A stretch of DNA of 64,000 nt, taken from Catenaria anguillulae PL171 (lineage: Eukaryota > Blastocladiomycota > Blastocladiomycetes > Blastocladiales > Catenariaceae). The stretch covers positions 101,823 to 165,822 of the forward strand of contig MCFL01000055.1 in the NCBI GenBank assembly GCA_002102555.1. Reading direction: 5' to 3'. Each line of letters opens with the position of its first letter. Positions within the stretch are counted from its first letter, which is position 1. The position numbers and the translations under genes are program-made. Shown one piece after another: positions 21,663 through 34,437 of this stretch. Below the pieces are notes generated by a model. That model was not told the DNA's origin and made no database searches. It saw only the letters and a program-made list of their open reading frames with translations.

Positions 21663-23197
21663 TCATGTCAATCCCGCGGCTGTGACCAAACCGCTCGCGC
21701 CATACTCCCTCTCTAACCACCGATACACATCTGCCACCAGATACAAGCTGCCCCCACCACCACCCGACCTGCCCCAGCAACCCACTCGCGCTTCACATTC
21801 CACACCCTTTGCACGGTCTTGGTGTCGTTGGAAACTTGAGTAACCCCAATGGCCTTTGCCGCCGCTGCGACTTGTGCCCGATCCACGGGCCGGACCCAAG
21901 GCATGTGCTCGACGGCCTCAAACTCAACACAAACCACGGTATCATGTTGCTGAATACCAAAAGCCGTCAACATGGCGTGCGGGTCGCGTCCAGATGAAAG
22001 TCCCACAATCCAGCACGTACTCGAAACGGGCGCGAGTGATTGGAGGTAGCTAGCCAGTTGAGTTGCGCCATCCGTGTTGTGTGCGCCATCAACAAGAACT
22101 GGGACTGGCGTGTCACCGCGACAGATGGGAAGCGTGTGCGAGGCGGGGAGGTGGTGCAAGCGGCCGAGCCAGACGGTTTTTGCAAGTGCTTGGGCAATCA
22201 TGTCGTTTGTCGGTGGGAGTCGATTGATGGCGGCAAGAACAGCAATGGCAGTGGCTGCATTGGCTACTTGGTATCCGACCACATTGGTAGGCAACTTGTG
22301 AATGCTCGCTACACAAACTGGTGCAGCCAACGGCGGGTCCGACACACCCACGTCCAACCGACCATGTGGATTGACCAAGGGTGTCGATACCAACAAGACT
22401 CGCTCGCACCCAACCCGTTTTGCCTCGTCATCCACGGCCGCAACAACTTGCTCGGGATGCGTCTGCGGCCCAACAATGCACGGCACGGCCTTGCCCTTGC
22501 CTGCAATTATCCCGGCCTTGTGCCAAGCAATGGACTGGATCGAGTCACCCAACAGTGCCTGGTGGTCGAGGCCAATGCGAGTGATGACGGTGGCGAGCAA
22601 GTTTGGCGGTGGCAGGCGGATCGACGATGATGAGCAAGTGCAGGGAAGCACTGGGGAAGGACGAAAGACATTGGTTGCGTCGTCGCGGCCGCCCACGCCA
22701 ACCTCGTAGATGGCGTAGTCGCACTTGTTGGTGGCAAAGTACCACAGCGAGGCGGCTACGTCGAGTTCAAAGTGGGTTGGCGATGCATGGGCATGGTTTG
22801 GTCCAGTTGCTGGGTTGGACATGGTGGCCGCCTGCCATTGGGCAAGGACGTGAGCGCGGGCAGCGTCGTAATCGGTGGGCGAGACGGGCTTGCCGTTGAT
22901 GCGCCAGGCATCCGCCGGGTGGATCAGGTGTGGGGATGTGAAGGTGGCCACCACCACCTTGTGCTGGGATTGGGGTTGGGGTTGGGGTTGGGGTTGAGCA
23001 AGGAGCGAGGCGAGGAATGCCGTGGTGCCGCCCTTTCCGTTGGTTCCGGCAATGTGAAGGATGCCGCCCGTGCGGAACCCGGTGCGCTCCGGGTGGCCAA
23101 TGGCACACAGCAGGGCGCAGACGCGAGACAGGCCCAAGTCGAGGTCGCCGCGGACGCGGACATGTTGCGGAGCGTTTGCGGGATTCATTGCGTTCAT
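21663..23197 (-). CDS. FOL3: Dihydrofolate synthase / folylpolyglutamate synthase family (FOL3-type)
   Basis: The enzyme joins L-glutamate to dihydropteroate to make dihydrofolate. Visible motifs are the P-loop HIAGTNGKGGT (GTNGKG is the FOL3/FolC form, not the GTKGKG of mitochondrial folylpolyglutamate synthase), the substrate loop TFTSPHL, a YEVGVGGRDDATNV block, IGLDHQALLG, and LVDGAHNTDGA. The expected C-terminal strand GSLYLVADVYRWL is found only in the next frame, after the C-run at 21751-21755. One added base there joins the parts and gives 1,536 nt, exactly 512 codons. Without it the frame ends early with an unrelated tail at 21713. The GGGGTT repeat at 22972-22995 encodes a Gln-Pro linker. 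The start is divergent from the NTR1/TFIP11 gene 257 bp away. Confidence 0.92.
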
Positions 23198-23453
23198 TGT
23201 GTTGATTGTGACTCGTGAAAGCTGTGCCGATATGGATTAAGATCATATGTGTCATGCACGATACGATGCAATATCATGCCGTTAAGAAATACTCGATTTC
23301 AATTGAATACCGTCAATGGCCCATCGACCATCGACCAGCGACCAGCGACCATATCACATATCACGGCAACATCACAGCAGCGGACGGCCGGCCGCAAGTG
23401 AATTCATATGCACAGTAAGCAATAAAGAACAACAGGAGAGCCAACCCTCGGCA

Positions 23454-26081
23454 ATGTCATCCTCAGACTCTTCGCCTCACCGATCCGCCCGCCGGCCTGG
23501 TCCTGGCCACCGCACCGCCTTTGGCCAACCCCTCACCGACGCACGCGGCCAAGCTGTCGACTACGGTCTCGACGACATGGACATTGACCAGGATGACGAC
23601 CACGACCACGATCACGACAGTCAACGCCATCGCTATGCCAACTCTTCAGACGACCAAGACGGATCAGATTCAGACGGCGGCGACCGAATCCGCCGCCGCA
23701 GGAAACAGCGTAAACGATTTGGCGAGGACGACGATGACGATGAGAGTTCGGACGACAACCATACTCGTCGACACGATCGTAATCGCAGCCGTCGACCTGG
23801 ACAGGGCCATTCAGGCGCTGGCTTGTCAAGACCTCGGCCACCGCAACCTCCCACTCGATCCACACCTCCGTCATCCTCTGCAGTTCTTCAATCACACCTG
23901 GCCTCGGTCACAGCGGTGCCGGGCTTGGCTCGCAACAGCACCAACCAGCAGCCGTCCCGAAATCGTTTGGCCAGTTTGCTGGCACGGGCGGTCTCGGCCT
24001 CAAACTGCTCATGAAAATGGGCTACACGCCTGGCCAAGGTCTCGGCGCTCAAGGCCAGGGCATTGTCGAACCCGTGCAAGCCGTCATGCGTCCAAAAGGC
24101 ATGGGCATTTCCATCGAGGAGGATTACAACGAGTCGCCAACATCCACAAGGAAAGAGGACAAGCACAGCCCGAAGTTGCATTGGAGCTGGACTCGTTGCG
24201 GTTTGCAAAGGCCAGCAAAGCCGACCAGTCGCCGCGTGAGGCATCTCGGCGGAGAAAAGCGACCCCAAAAGCGTCGAAACAAGTACAAGAAGCAGCAAGC
24301 GCAACAAGAGCAAGAAGAGGATGTCATGGACGTGGATTTGGGTTCCACACCAAGTCACACGCCCATTGAAATCGTCGACCTCCGCGGCGACTCTGGATCC
24401 GCGGCTGCCACCTCGCCTTATCTCTCGTCTCCTGCCGTTCTGCACTTTTTCGACTCGCTCGCCGCGACCGCAACACTGACCCAGTCCAAGCTGGCCGCTC
24501 GACAAGCTCAACGCGTGGCGGATCAAGCAAAGCTCGAAACCGTCAAGAAGCAGCTTGCCGAATCCAAAACCAAGCACGAGGAGGATACGCAGCGTCTCAG
24601 CAAGATCCACACACTTGCAGACCGCATTCGGTCGGCAGCAGCTGGACCTTCACAAAGTGTGAACGAGGAGGAATGGCTGGACGTGGTCACGGATGCGGCC
24701 GAGTTTTCGTCCATTTTTGCACCCGCTGTTGCCAGCTTGGCCGTTTCCAAACTCCGCTCACAGTTTACCCCGGACTGGGACCCGATCGCCGACCCAACCT
24801 TTTGCTCGTCTCAACTCGAGCGCATTCGCTCTGGGACCTCGGCTTCCCTCACACCCAATGGCGGAACGTTCTACGACTCTGTCATGTGGGCGCTTTGGAT
24901 TCCGCGTGTCCGCACTCACTTGCAGGCTGCATCCGACTGGCTCACATCCAGCACGCGTCTCAATCCGTGGTCGATGCACTTACGCTGTGGACGTCACTTG
25001 TCTCGCCGGCACTGCACGCGCATGTTGTGCACCAAATCTGTGTACCGCGCCTCCGCCGGGCTCTCGACACGTATTCGCCCTCCACAAGCGCACTGGATGC
25101 CCCGCCGCCCACCCACTGCTGGGTTTTCTGTTGCCGTGGTACTCCTCCTCCATCCTTCCACCGCCAGCAGATACATTCCTGCCGGGCTCACCTACAAGCT
25201 CGGCGCAACCATCGACACGTCCTCGTGCGCCACCCGCTCACCCGACCAACCGGCTCGCCGCTCTCCTCCCGCATGCATCCAGCCTGGCAACCGCACCTGT
25301 CACCTGCCGCCTGGTCAACACTGGTGTCACGGTACCTCGCCCCGCCCTCTCGACGCACGTGTCAGAATGCGTGCGCATTGACCCAGCCGCGCAAGACCCA
25401 CAGCCCGTTGCGCACTGCTCGCATACATGCCTGTTGTTGGCGCGGCGGCGGTGGCACAGGCCATGGTTGCAGGCGGCATGTTGACGGCGTTGTGCGCGTC
25501 ACGCACGCGTGGGCGTGTGCGGTGCGCGACCAAAGCGCGAGTGCGCGCGAGTTGGCGGCATGGTGGCAAGTGTGGCGCGGGTATGTGCCAAGCGACGTGT
25601 GGGCCGAGCCCAGCGTCAAGGTGTATTTGGGCGCTGGGTTGATGGTGTTAAGGGCGTTGGCACGAGGCGAGGCTGAGGTTCCCGATCCAGAGTTGATGGT
25701 GCCAAAGTCGGACGTGTCTACTTTGGGGCGGGCGGCGACGGCAGCGAGCGCAAGGTGCAAGCGAGTGGCGCAGGCAAGGGTATGGGTGGGTGGCGGCCGA
25801 CGGTCAAGGATTTGGTGACGCGCGAGTTGGAGAAGGTTGGGCTTGGGATTGAGGCCGCGGGCAAGACCTTGGCCAGGATTGGGCGGCCAGTGTATCGAGT
25901 GGTGGGCGAGAGCGGCAAGAAAAAGGCGACCAGGGCATATGTGTATTGGGATCAGGACGTGGTGTTTGTGAGGCGAGGTCTGGTCGAGGGCGGGAGTGGG
26001 GTCGTGGATGAGAATGAGGATGTGGTGGCATTGTGGGACCCGGTTGCAATCAAAGAGGTGGTCGAGATGTGTCAAGGCTGA
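23454..26081 (+). CDS. NTR1: NTR1/TFIP11-like G-patch protein (spliceosome disassembly)
   Basis: An acidic, Asp/His- and Arg-rich N-terminus starts at the ATG 23454. The G-patch is unmistakable (LLMKMGYTPGQGLGAQGQGI, about 24,003-24,070), followed by IVEPVQAVMRPKG. Later blocks match TFIP11: IEIVDLRGD, a GCFC-like helical region (VVHQICVPRLRRALDTY, AAWSTLVSRYLAP, AAWWQVWRGYVPSDVW), and the C-terminal KDLVTRELEKVG...VYRVVGE...VYWDQDVVFVRR with VALWDPVAIKEVVEMCQG. TFIP11/Ntr1 activates the DHX15/Prp43 helicase to take apart the intron-lariat spliceosome. The conserved blocks lie in all three plus frames, so at least five frame changes occur; some may be short introns (a CTCTGCAG acceptor lies near 23,882), others missing bases. 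Confidence 0.85.
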
Positions 26082-27526
26082 ATTGTTGTCCTCGTCCTCG
26101 TGTTCAACTGTATGCACACATGTCATCACTCAGTTCCTTTGGTTTTGCAGGAGTGGGATTCGAGCTGTATCTAACACATAATTTTTAAGCGAGACTCAAG
26201 CGGCATATGTTTAAACGGTTGGTATCATATATTTTCATCGGCTCTGCGACAACACGAGAACAGGAAAGCAGGACTGGCGCGCAAACACACACCAGTACAG
26301 TATACAACAAGGGCAGATTTGGAAGGAGCGGATGATGGGCCAAAGTAGCAATAAAACGACAACGACACCAATGGCAGCTCATACTGCAATATCACTCACG
26401 ATTCATCCTCATCGATAGCACGACATACAACAACCAACGTGGGGTCAATCGAAGCGAGAGAACCAAGGAAGGGCTGAGGAGGAGGGAACGCGAATGTGTG
26501 CGAACATCATCCAATCCAAACCAGGGCAACTCTCAAAAGCAAGCAAACTTCCTTTCCCATCATCCCGAGTTGATGCGGCAAAAAGCATTCGAATGGTACA
26601 TTCCTTAGGAGTATGAAAAACTCGACGGCTACTCCTGATTCCCAGAGGGACTTTGCAGAGAGTACTCGCCAAGGATCAAAAGATCGCAAGGCTGACCGGG
26701 AAATGCAGGCTGCACACTTTGTAGTATCACATATAGGTAGCTCGCCACGGACAATGCGCCAGCAATTTCGGGAGCGTCATGTAAGATGGGATGGCGTTTC
26801 GTGCACGGTGCGCCAGATGAATGGATTGGATGAGTCGCACAGTCGCAGGATGGTGGGGTATGGAGGCGAACGGATTGCATTGCATTGCATTTCAGCAAGT
26901 CTGCATTGGTGTTTATAGTCTTGCGACTTGGTGAGAGTCGCTTGGGTGTAATGAGTTAATCCGTTTTATGCCGGCGCGTCGCATGTCGGCAGGCTTGTTC
27001 GCATGCTTGAAGCAGGTGCATTATCGTTTTCATCAGCAACCATTCAACAACATCGCCAATCCAATCGGGTTGCTGAGAATACTGTATCGAGCTCGATCGA
27101 GAAATATCGAGCTGTATCGGCTGGAAGTCGTATCTAGCTGTATCTGTTCGTGTATACATATGAATTTGGAGGGCAGATACAGAAGTATACGGATGTATCA
27201 CTCTGTAACTGGGTTGAGGTTTTCTGCCCAAGGTGAGGCAATCTGGCTAGATCCAAATGCGTCGTCCGAAGACCAACAGCTGTGATATTGGCCGATGCAT
27301 AACGATCTGGATAGATCATAATTGTCTTCTATTCGGAGATACAGATGTATACTGCAAGATACAACGGAATAACCATGAAGATAGGACAAACGACCACGCA
27401 GGGAAATGCAAGTGATAGCAATCACAGTCGCAACGGGCCGCCCAGTCATCCAACAACAGCATGCAACAAAAGGGCATCAATTACGCAAACCAACAAAACC
27501 ATGCAAGGCCGAGCCCAGACCTTCCT
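26082..27526. other. Intergenic region with GTATC/GATAC-rich segment
   Basis: No coding frame is supported. Between about 27,080 and 27,360 the sequence is rich in imperfect GTATC, GATAC and GAGCTGTATC motifs in both orientations, with local AT-richness. The rest is unremarkable. Confidence 0.4.
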
Positions 27527-27985
27527 TCAACAATTAAACTCGGCCTTGGTCGGATTCGCTCGCTGCAATGGAGGTGTTGTACGCTGTAACGTGATCGTGT
27601 CCGCGAAATTCTGCTTCCAGTCGAAATGTCCAGCGGAATAAGCTAGGACGTTGGCGTTCCAAGAAAGGAAACAGTTAAGTTTGGCAAAGTAGGGAGGTCG
27701 ATAATGGCAATGGATCTCCAACCACACGCCGACACACACAAGCACCGCATATTCTCGGTTATCGGACGACCGCGGGGGATCCACTCCATACTCAACATCC
27801 CACTTTGCCCACCAACGGACAATGCCGTCCATTAACTGGCACATGGGCGGCTCTGCAGGACGTGAAGACGAATGTCAGTTGGCCGCCAACGATGAGAAAC
27901 GGGCAGGAAGCATACTTGTATGCACAGCCAAAAACATGCGCAGCCAACGTCGAAAAACCAGGCGAACAGTCGACCCAGAGAACAT
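27527..27985 (-). CDS. Candidate small two-exon protein with presequence-like N-terminus
   Basis: Exon 1 (27916-27985) begins MFSGSTVRLVFRRWLRMFLAV, a basic amphipathic stretch like a mitochondrial presequence. A 63-nt intron (A|GTATGC donor, CCTGCAG acceptor) leads in phase to exon 2 (27527-27852). The joined frame is 131 codons and is Trp-, Cys- and Tyr-containing with a hydrophobic strand (AVLVCVGVWLEIH). I do not recognise it. The start lies only 12 bp downstream of the stop of the next minus-strand gene model, which is too close for two ordinary genes. The models may therefore be parts of one gene, or this start may be wrong. Confidence 0.35.
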
Positions 27986-27997
27986 GGCCGTCTCACA

Positions 27998-29692
27998 CTA
28001 TGTGACTGAAAAGATGGAAGTGACGCCGGCCGCCTCGCCGTCCTGGCCCATGGCGCTCATATCGGCGCGCGCTTGACCGTCCAACCCACCACGGGTGTTT
28101 TGGCGACCGTTCGCAGCATGTTGCTTCTTGTGCTGGTAATCTTGTCCGAAAGCTGAATATGGGAAGCGAGGTTTCAGTCAGCGACAATATAAGGTCATCG
28201 CAACAAGGCAACATGAAAAAACGCAACATACATCTAGTCCAGTCAATGTCAGCACATTTGTCACAACCCTCAACTCGGGCAGCCCGCAGCACTTTCCCGA
28301 GGTTAGACCCACAGGGAACAGGCTGTCCAGGAATAGAAAGGCCCGAAGTAAAGCAGAACCGACTCACCAGTCTCGGTTTGAACGAGTTGGCGTTTGGCGT
28401 GTGTTGGTATCGGTCCAGAAATGGCGGGAGGTGAGCACCTTGCGGAATAGCAAACCAAACCGCCGCATCGTGCACAGCATGTGGCGTGCCATGGTCGTCG
28501 CCTGGTTCATGGGTCGATTGGTTCTCGGCGGCATGAGACTCGTCTTGCGGTGGATCGCACTTGGGCATGGTAAAAGTGTACGCCTTGGGACTCGACTCGT
28601 TACTCGCGTACTCGGCCAACAACTGGTGTCACCTCATCTCGACTCGCACAAGCAAAGTTGCGATTTAGCTCGTGCTCCTTGACTTGAATTCAATGCCTCG
28701 AACTTGCTGCTGGACGTGGTCATGACCTGCGTACAGTGGCGCATCTGACGCATTGTCGAAAGAAAGGTCCAGACCGTGGGTTGCGGCGTCACCGTGAACG
28801 CGAGTTTGGAACCATGAGGAGATGAAGCACAAAGGCGCTGCGAGCCCAAGTCGTCATGCTGTGAGTGCACTGTAGACCGAGACAGTGAGGGAGCTACCCG
28901 CATTGCGAGCGTGACAGCGAGCGTGTGGCTGACGTTGTTGGGCGAGATGGGGACGGGGCCCGTGACGCTGAATGCGGTCGGTGCGGAGGAGGGTCGGCCA
29001 GAGGCAGCGTCGGGCTTTGGTATAAGGATCGTGAACTGAAATTGTAGTGGGCTCCAGCAAGATCTGGCGCGGCGGAGGCAGGATGGCGTGTCGTTGTTGT
29101 CAAGCGAGGAGGGGAGGAAGGGCCATACGTACGAGTTTGGCGGTTGAGACGTCGACGGTTCGCCCGGGTGGGCAGGTTCCATGGAATAAACGATAGAGCC
29201 AATCGTGGACCCACATCCACTGCACAAGGAAGATGTACACTTTGTCACCCTGCATAACCTCTTGAAGAGATGCCGCGAACCAATTGTTGGTTAACGTCAA
29301 CCCACTTGAGAAAGTTCCACCCATGCCGGCTGTCTTGGGCCGCCTCTTGCGAATGCGTAGTTTTCCCTGGAAAAGTTGCAGGCAGCATTGTCAGTGGGAG
29401 GGTAGAAAACGACAGTGAGGATGCACGCACCAGGCATGGCGGATACCGAGTTTGTTGTCAAACTGACCCAACACGCCATCCTTCATGTAGAGAGGTTGGT
29501 CACGCACAGCGCCACTGAAGAATGAACACAGCACGATTGCATGTGAGATGGTCCGATGAAGAACGCCCAGGCAAGTATGCGAATGGTTTCATACGTCAAT
29601 TCGCAGCAGCGGTTTTGCTGGTCTTTGCAGGGAGTGCCCTTGTGATCGAGAATGAGGTTGAACTTGACCTCGTCCCAACAGCGAGAGCGCAT
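27998..29692 (-). CDS. Candidate multi-exon gene of unknown function, several short introns
   Basis: A chain of short exons on the minus strand splices in phase for much of its length. It starts at ATG 29692 (MRSRCWDEVKFNLILDHKG). Splices follow at GTATGA...TTCTTCAG, GTGCGT...TTTTCCAG, a 41-nt intron, and GTACGT...ATTTCAG. Near the end, GTGAGT...GGACAG (45 nt) and GTATGT...ATATTCAG (79 nt) lead to a stop at 27998-28000. Coherent stretches include QPLYMKDGVLGQFDNKLGIR, IFLVQWMWVHDWLYRLF and VEGCDKCADIDW. The middle (about 28,430-28,930) could not be joined in one phase. I recognise no family. Confidence 0.4.
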
Positions 29693-30173
29693 GCTCGCAG
29701 CTCACCGATTATCTCTGGATCCCGTTCGGCCATAGAACATCTGCAATCGCCGCTAACGCGAATGCAAGACTCATCGAATGCCATAAACCGCCTGCAGCAG
29801 GGAACTAACCTGGATCAAGCCATAGAAAGTTACCAAATGGAGTGTGCGTCAGCTCAGTCAACTGTCACGTGATTGGAATGGAGCTGATGACGACAAGACC
29901 AGGTCAAGTGGTTGCGAAACCGTGCCAAATGCAAGAATCAAACGTGCAGTCTCGGAAGCACATTCTCCTCACCTACAAACGCCATCAGGCCATTACTCAT
30001 TACCAGACCTGCAACAACATTGTCAAAGGGCTGGGCTCGCCTCGCTCGTACGTAAAACTAAGCCATGAGCGCAGGTTGCCGCGACTGGCATAGTCGCGGC
30101 CAGCGGTGGCAACTGGCATGAGGAACTAGCCACAACCGCTCCATTGGACGGTTGCAAGCAGCAAAAAGGAGTA

Positions 30174-30245
30174 TGAGGCGTGAGTGATTCGAACACCCAA
30201 CCTTCTGATCTGGAGTCAGACGCGCTACCGTTGCGCCAACGCCCC
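30174..30245 (-). tRNA. tRNA-Trp (CCA)
   Basis: A 72-nt cloverleaf reads on the minus strand: acceptor GGGGCGT/ACGCCTC, anticodon loop CTCCAGA (CCA), a five-base variable loop, T-loop TTCGAAT and discriminator A. No intron is present. It is the regular counterpart of the longer copy at 18281-18356 in opposite orientation; beyond the AACAAG just upstream and a few bases of the 3' flank, the surroundings are not similar. Confidence 0.93.
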
Positions 30246-30693
30246 TCTTGTTGAGATATGAGGATCTCAGGTCGGTTTTGTTCCTCGGCTATGCTCACTG
30301 CCGGATCACTCAAAGTGAAGCGAAAGAACAGGCTCCATGGCCACGAACCATAGCGTATCGTACTTTTTGCGGCCGAAAAATCCCCAGTTCTCACGATTAT
30401 TGCTTGCGTTTGTTTTCGAATGATCGTCCGAGACGGCGTAGTTGTGGACATGTTTTGGACACGAACAGGACAAGCCTTCGCGTTATAGTACCAAGGGTTG
30501 ATCGACAGCGATTCCCAAACCAAAACAGCAATACATCAGAGGGTATGCTGCACACACACAGTGTATGGATATGCAGAAGTGACCTGTCGAAACTGTGATG
30601 CGATTCACGTGTCAACTCAACATCAACAGAAGCATTTGAAATACATATGTGCACCAACTCAACCGAGTCTGGAGTCTGGACCATCCACACTTG

Positions 30694-33600
30694 TCACCGT
30701 TTGCGCTTGACGCCACCCTTCATTCCTGTCGCGCCCGCTCCTCCTCCCCCCTTCATTGCCGCCTCTGCCAAGCTTGCGCGCTGATCCCGTTCCGCAAGCC
30801 GCTGCTTGTGTTCCTTTGCACTCTGCCCTCCGGCACCCAATGGATCCACCTCGTCTTCGGGTAATGGAGCGAGTATGGGCAGTGTCGCGAATTTCGGAAT
30901 CGTCGCGAGCCAGGTCGAGAATAGGCCAATGACGGGCGTGTGCGAATCGGTGTTGTGGTTGATGCTCGGGAGGCGATGTGGGTGGTGATAAAGTGGCCGG
31001 TGAGGTCAACAGAGATTCTGATTGACGGTCGAGGGTTCCTGCAATACGGATTTTGGTTGCGGGCGGCGCATGTGGCGATGCGGGCGCCGTTGTGAGAGGA
31101 TCTGACGTTGTGGGCGACATGGGCTTGGACTCGGCTTCGGCAGTTGACGTATCTGCCGCCACAGCCAACGATGAAGGCGGGGCACTTGATGTTGTCGGTG
31201 ACGCGGGCCCAGACCCGATGCTTGACAATGGCGAGTCGTGCACATGTGTTGTTGGTTGAGAAGCCAGAGCAGAGAGTTTCGGCGACCCGAGAGAGGCAAC
31301 GGACTTTGTGGGCGACGGCGGCGGCTTTGTGTCATCTGACTCGACCTTGGCTTGGACGTCGACTTGGCCTTCTTCGACGTCCATGGCATCCACGCCAACA
31401 ATCCCATCCGGCTTGTCGACGTCTATGCATCCAGGTCAAACCCATCGTTCATGTCCTCATCTTCATCCATTGGCTCGCCCACCACGCCGCCGCCACCAAC
31501 GACTCTTCTGCCATCGCTTCCTCCTCCTTGATTTCCGTATCGGCCACGCCGCCTCCTCCTCATTGGCTGGCGGCTGCTCGACCTCGATCCACACCACTGG
31601 CCGCCACGGCTCGAGCGCCTTGTCACCCTTCCACCTGGCCACCATCTCTGCCTCTGGATCGCCGTCCGTCTCGGTATCCGTGACTCGCTTGTAGTAAAAT
31701 CCCGTCTTGTGATCCTTGATCCACAAGCTCGTGCTCGGCAGTGCTGCGAGCGCGGTGCGTGATTTGGCAACAAGCGCAGAAGATGCTGTTGCCGAATTGG
31801 GCGTGAGACCAAGCGACGAGAGGCCGAGAATATCTTCCCCGAGAATGGATGAGAGGAACGAGCCCGAGGTGAAGAAATCTGGGTCGTCGCTTGGGTCGGG
31901 CAGGTCGTCGAGGTGCAGCGGATTGGTTGGTTTGCTCGAGGTTCCCTAAACATGTCGTCGGCCACAACCAATCCTCGGTCAGCCAACAAAAAAAACCCAA
32001 TGAAAAGGAAAAACAATCAAAGAAAGAGCGTACAAAGAGCATATCTCTAACCCTGCCCTCGACCCTCCTCTCCAACTCACCCAACCTGCTCGCCGCCCGG
32101 CACACGTCCAGCACGGCATGATCATGCAATCCCAACGGATCCACGCCGGCCGTCTCCAGTGCAACCCTCAACTTTTCCTCGGCCAACCGACTCTTTGCCT
32201 CTTGATTATCACTCAACCCCCTTTCCGCCCACTCCCGCAATTGTACCTCGGCCACGACTCGGTCTACATCCACCGGCACACCCGCATCGTGACTGACCTC
32301 GACCACGGTCCTTGCTGCGCCCGCCATGCGCGTCAGCGCGTCCACGTACAAGTCGGCCATGACATAAAGCACGCTCGGGCGGCACCCAGTAAACCCCAAA
32401 TGCCCCAACAACAGCGCCATGACGCGGCGTAAACTCAAGTGTGCTGCATCCGCATTGGCGCAGTGTTCCATGGTAAATGCACCCCATTCGGGCTCCACAT
32501 CGGAAAAGTCGAGTGGCGCGAGCGCATGTGCAGGCGACACGCGCAGCAGATGGTCGTTGGTCATGGAGTGGATGTATTCGGAGCGGCGGCGGAGCGAGTG
32601 CCAGGCGCGTAGCGACACGAGGGCCGCGGCGTGGCTGCGGGTCGGTGCGTCGCAAGGTGCCGAGGCATTGGTGATTGGGTCAATGGACATGACGTCGTCG
32701 TCCGAGTCGAGGTCAGACAGTTTGTCGTCTTCCTGTTCGTTTTGGGTGGCGGAGGCGGGTGATGGTACGCTTGAATCGGTGTCGGAGCAAGTCGCCGATG
32801 CGAGTGGCAAGAGAAGCGGGAGGGGAAGTGAAGGGTCCCACTTGATTGCGGGTCGTTGGCTGAATGGTAGATTCTGTTGAATACAAAAAAAAAAAATCAG
32901 CCCTTACTCATCATGTGAATGGAAAACTTGAAAGAAGTGTGTACCTCGAGTGCTGTGTCGCATCCAAACCACTGCTCGCACCCAAAACCAGCTGACTGCC
33001 CCCAGCGGCCCCACCCGTCGCGGAAACCGATCCCAACGTCAAGACCTGCTCGGTGATCATCTTTTGGGCCTCGACAACAGCCACGATTTCGGCGGGCGGA
33101 TCGCTTTCGTGATAAATCATCAAATCGGGAATCTTGCGAACAGCCACGATGTACCTGTCTCTGAAGGCCTTCGCGAACCCGCGATACGGACTTGTGGGCG
33201 CGATGTTGTAAGCCATACAATTGTCGTAAATCAACTGCAAGTCGTGGACAAAGGCCTGCTTTGACTTGTATGCGCGCTCGCGCATCTTTTCCTTGATAGT
33301 TTCAAACGACATTGGATGAGAAATGACGAGCGAGTAACCGGGCGCTTCGTGCTCGGTGACGGGTTTTTCAAAGACGCCCATGTCCTTTGCACGGCGCAGT
33401 TCGTCGAGCACGCGTTCCATTGCGTCATAGACCTTGTCGAGATTGACCCATCCCTTTCTGGCCCATTTGGAGACTTGCGGTGTGGATCCGCGCTTGGACG
33501 AGGAGGATTTGGTGGAAGAAGACGAGTGGTGGTGCGAGCCAAGGTCGAGGTGCGACAGGTCGGTTGTGCGCAGGAGCGAAAGGAACGGGTTGGTCGGGTG

Positions 33601-34288
33601 AACAAACTCTGGTCCGTGGTGGCGGGCCAGCGTGGCTAGGAGGTAGCCGCAGCTTGGCCCCGTTGGGAAGCGGATGGGCGTGAGATAGAGGGAGGGGTCG
33701 GGATCTGGAACGGCGGGGGTGCTTGGTTTCGGTTTTGACGAGGACGACGATGTTGGAGATTGTTTTGGATTTTGGGACTCGGAGGGGGTTTGCTTGACGC
33801 CAAGTCGGATGCGGATGCGGATGCGGATGGAGCAGGAGGATCGACAATGTCGGAAATGAGGTCAAAGAGCGGGATGGAATCGTCGTGGACCAATGGCGGA
33901 AGCGAATAAACGGGGCCAGAGTGAGCATCGTCATCGTCATCGTCATCGTCATCTCACCGTGATCTTGATCACCCGTGTCTGGCAGTTTGCGAGCCTGAGC
34001 CTGAGCCTGAACCTGAGCGTTCACCTCGTCAGACTCGGATTTTGGAGTTGGCGAGATGGGCAAGGGAGATACAGGAGATGGAGAGCCTGACAAGGACCGC
34101 GGCTGCGACCGCAACTGAGTTCCGATTCCATTAAGGGTGGGCGATTGCGGAGACTTCATCCTGTTCACATGCATTGATTGAGAAATTATTGCATTCTGAT
34201 GGCAGATATTAGCTAAAGGCGACCTGGACTTCTGGATTCGTGGTTCCGACGATGAAGGCCTTCGATCAGTCGCGTTTGGCGTTTCCAT
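30694..34288 (-). CDS. SPT7: SAGA complex subunit SPT7-like bromodomain protein
   Basis: A Ser/Pro-rich N-terminus leads to a conserved GWVNLDKVYDAMERVL helix and a bromodomain (GYSLVISHPMSFETIKEKM, LIYDNCMAYN with the acetyl-lysine-binding Asn). After an intron, a histone-fold Bromo_TP domain follows (LRRVMALLLGHLGFTGCRPS, VLYVMADLYVDALTRMA). Bromodomain plus Bromo_TP in this order is typical of SPT7, which scaffolds the SAGA histone acetyltransferase complex. A second intron (TTT|GTACGC to TTTAG) joins to PLHLDDLPDPSDDPDF and SLWIKDHKTGFYYKRV. The C-terminus ends with GMKGGVKRKR at 30694. Several single-base frame changes occur, for example in the poly-Asp tract near 33,953. It is divergent from the PAH-like gene, 242 bp apart. 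Confidence 0.87.
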
Positions 34289-34437
34289 CTGTTTCCATTG
34301 ATGTTTTCAAGAACGCGTCGTCAGGTCTCACTGCCACTGGCAAGCTGGCTCGATCGAGGTCATGTGGTGTGTTCGTGTTCCCATAACCGATCAAGAGAGC
34401 TTATCAGCTGGACAGATAAATACTTATCCACTGCGGG

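Noticed and set aside
21713-21760. Annotated end of FOL3 as WWQMCIGG
   Set aside because: The conserved C-terminal strand GSLYLVADVY lies in the next frame after a C-run, so this end is an artefact of a missing base.
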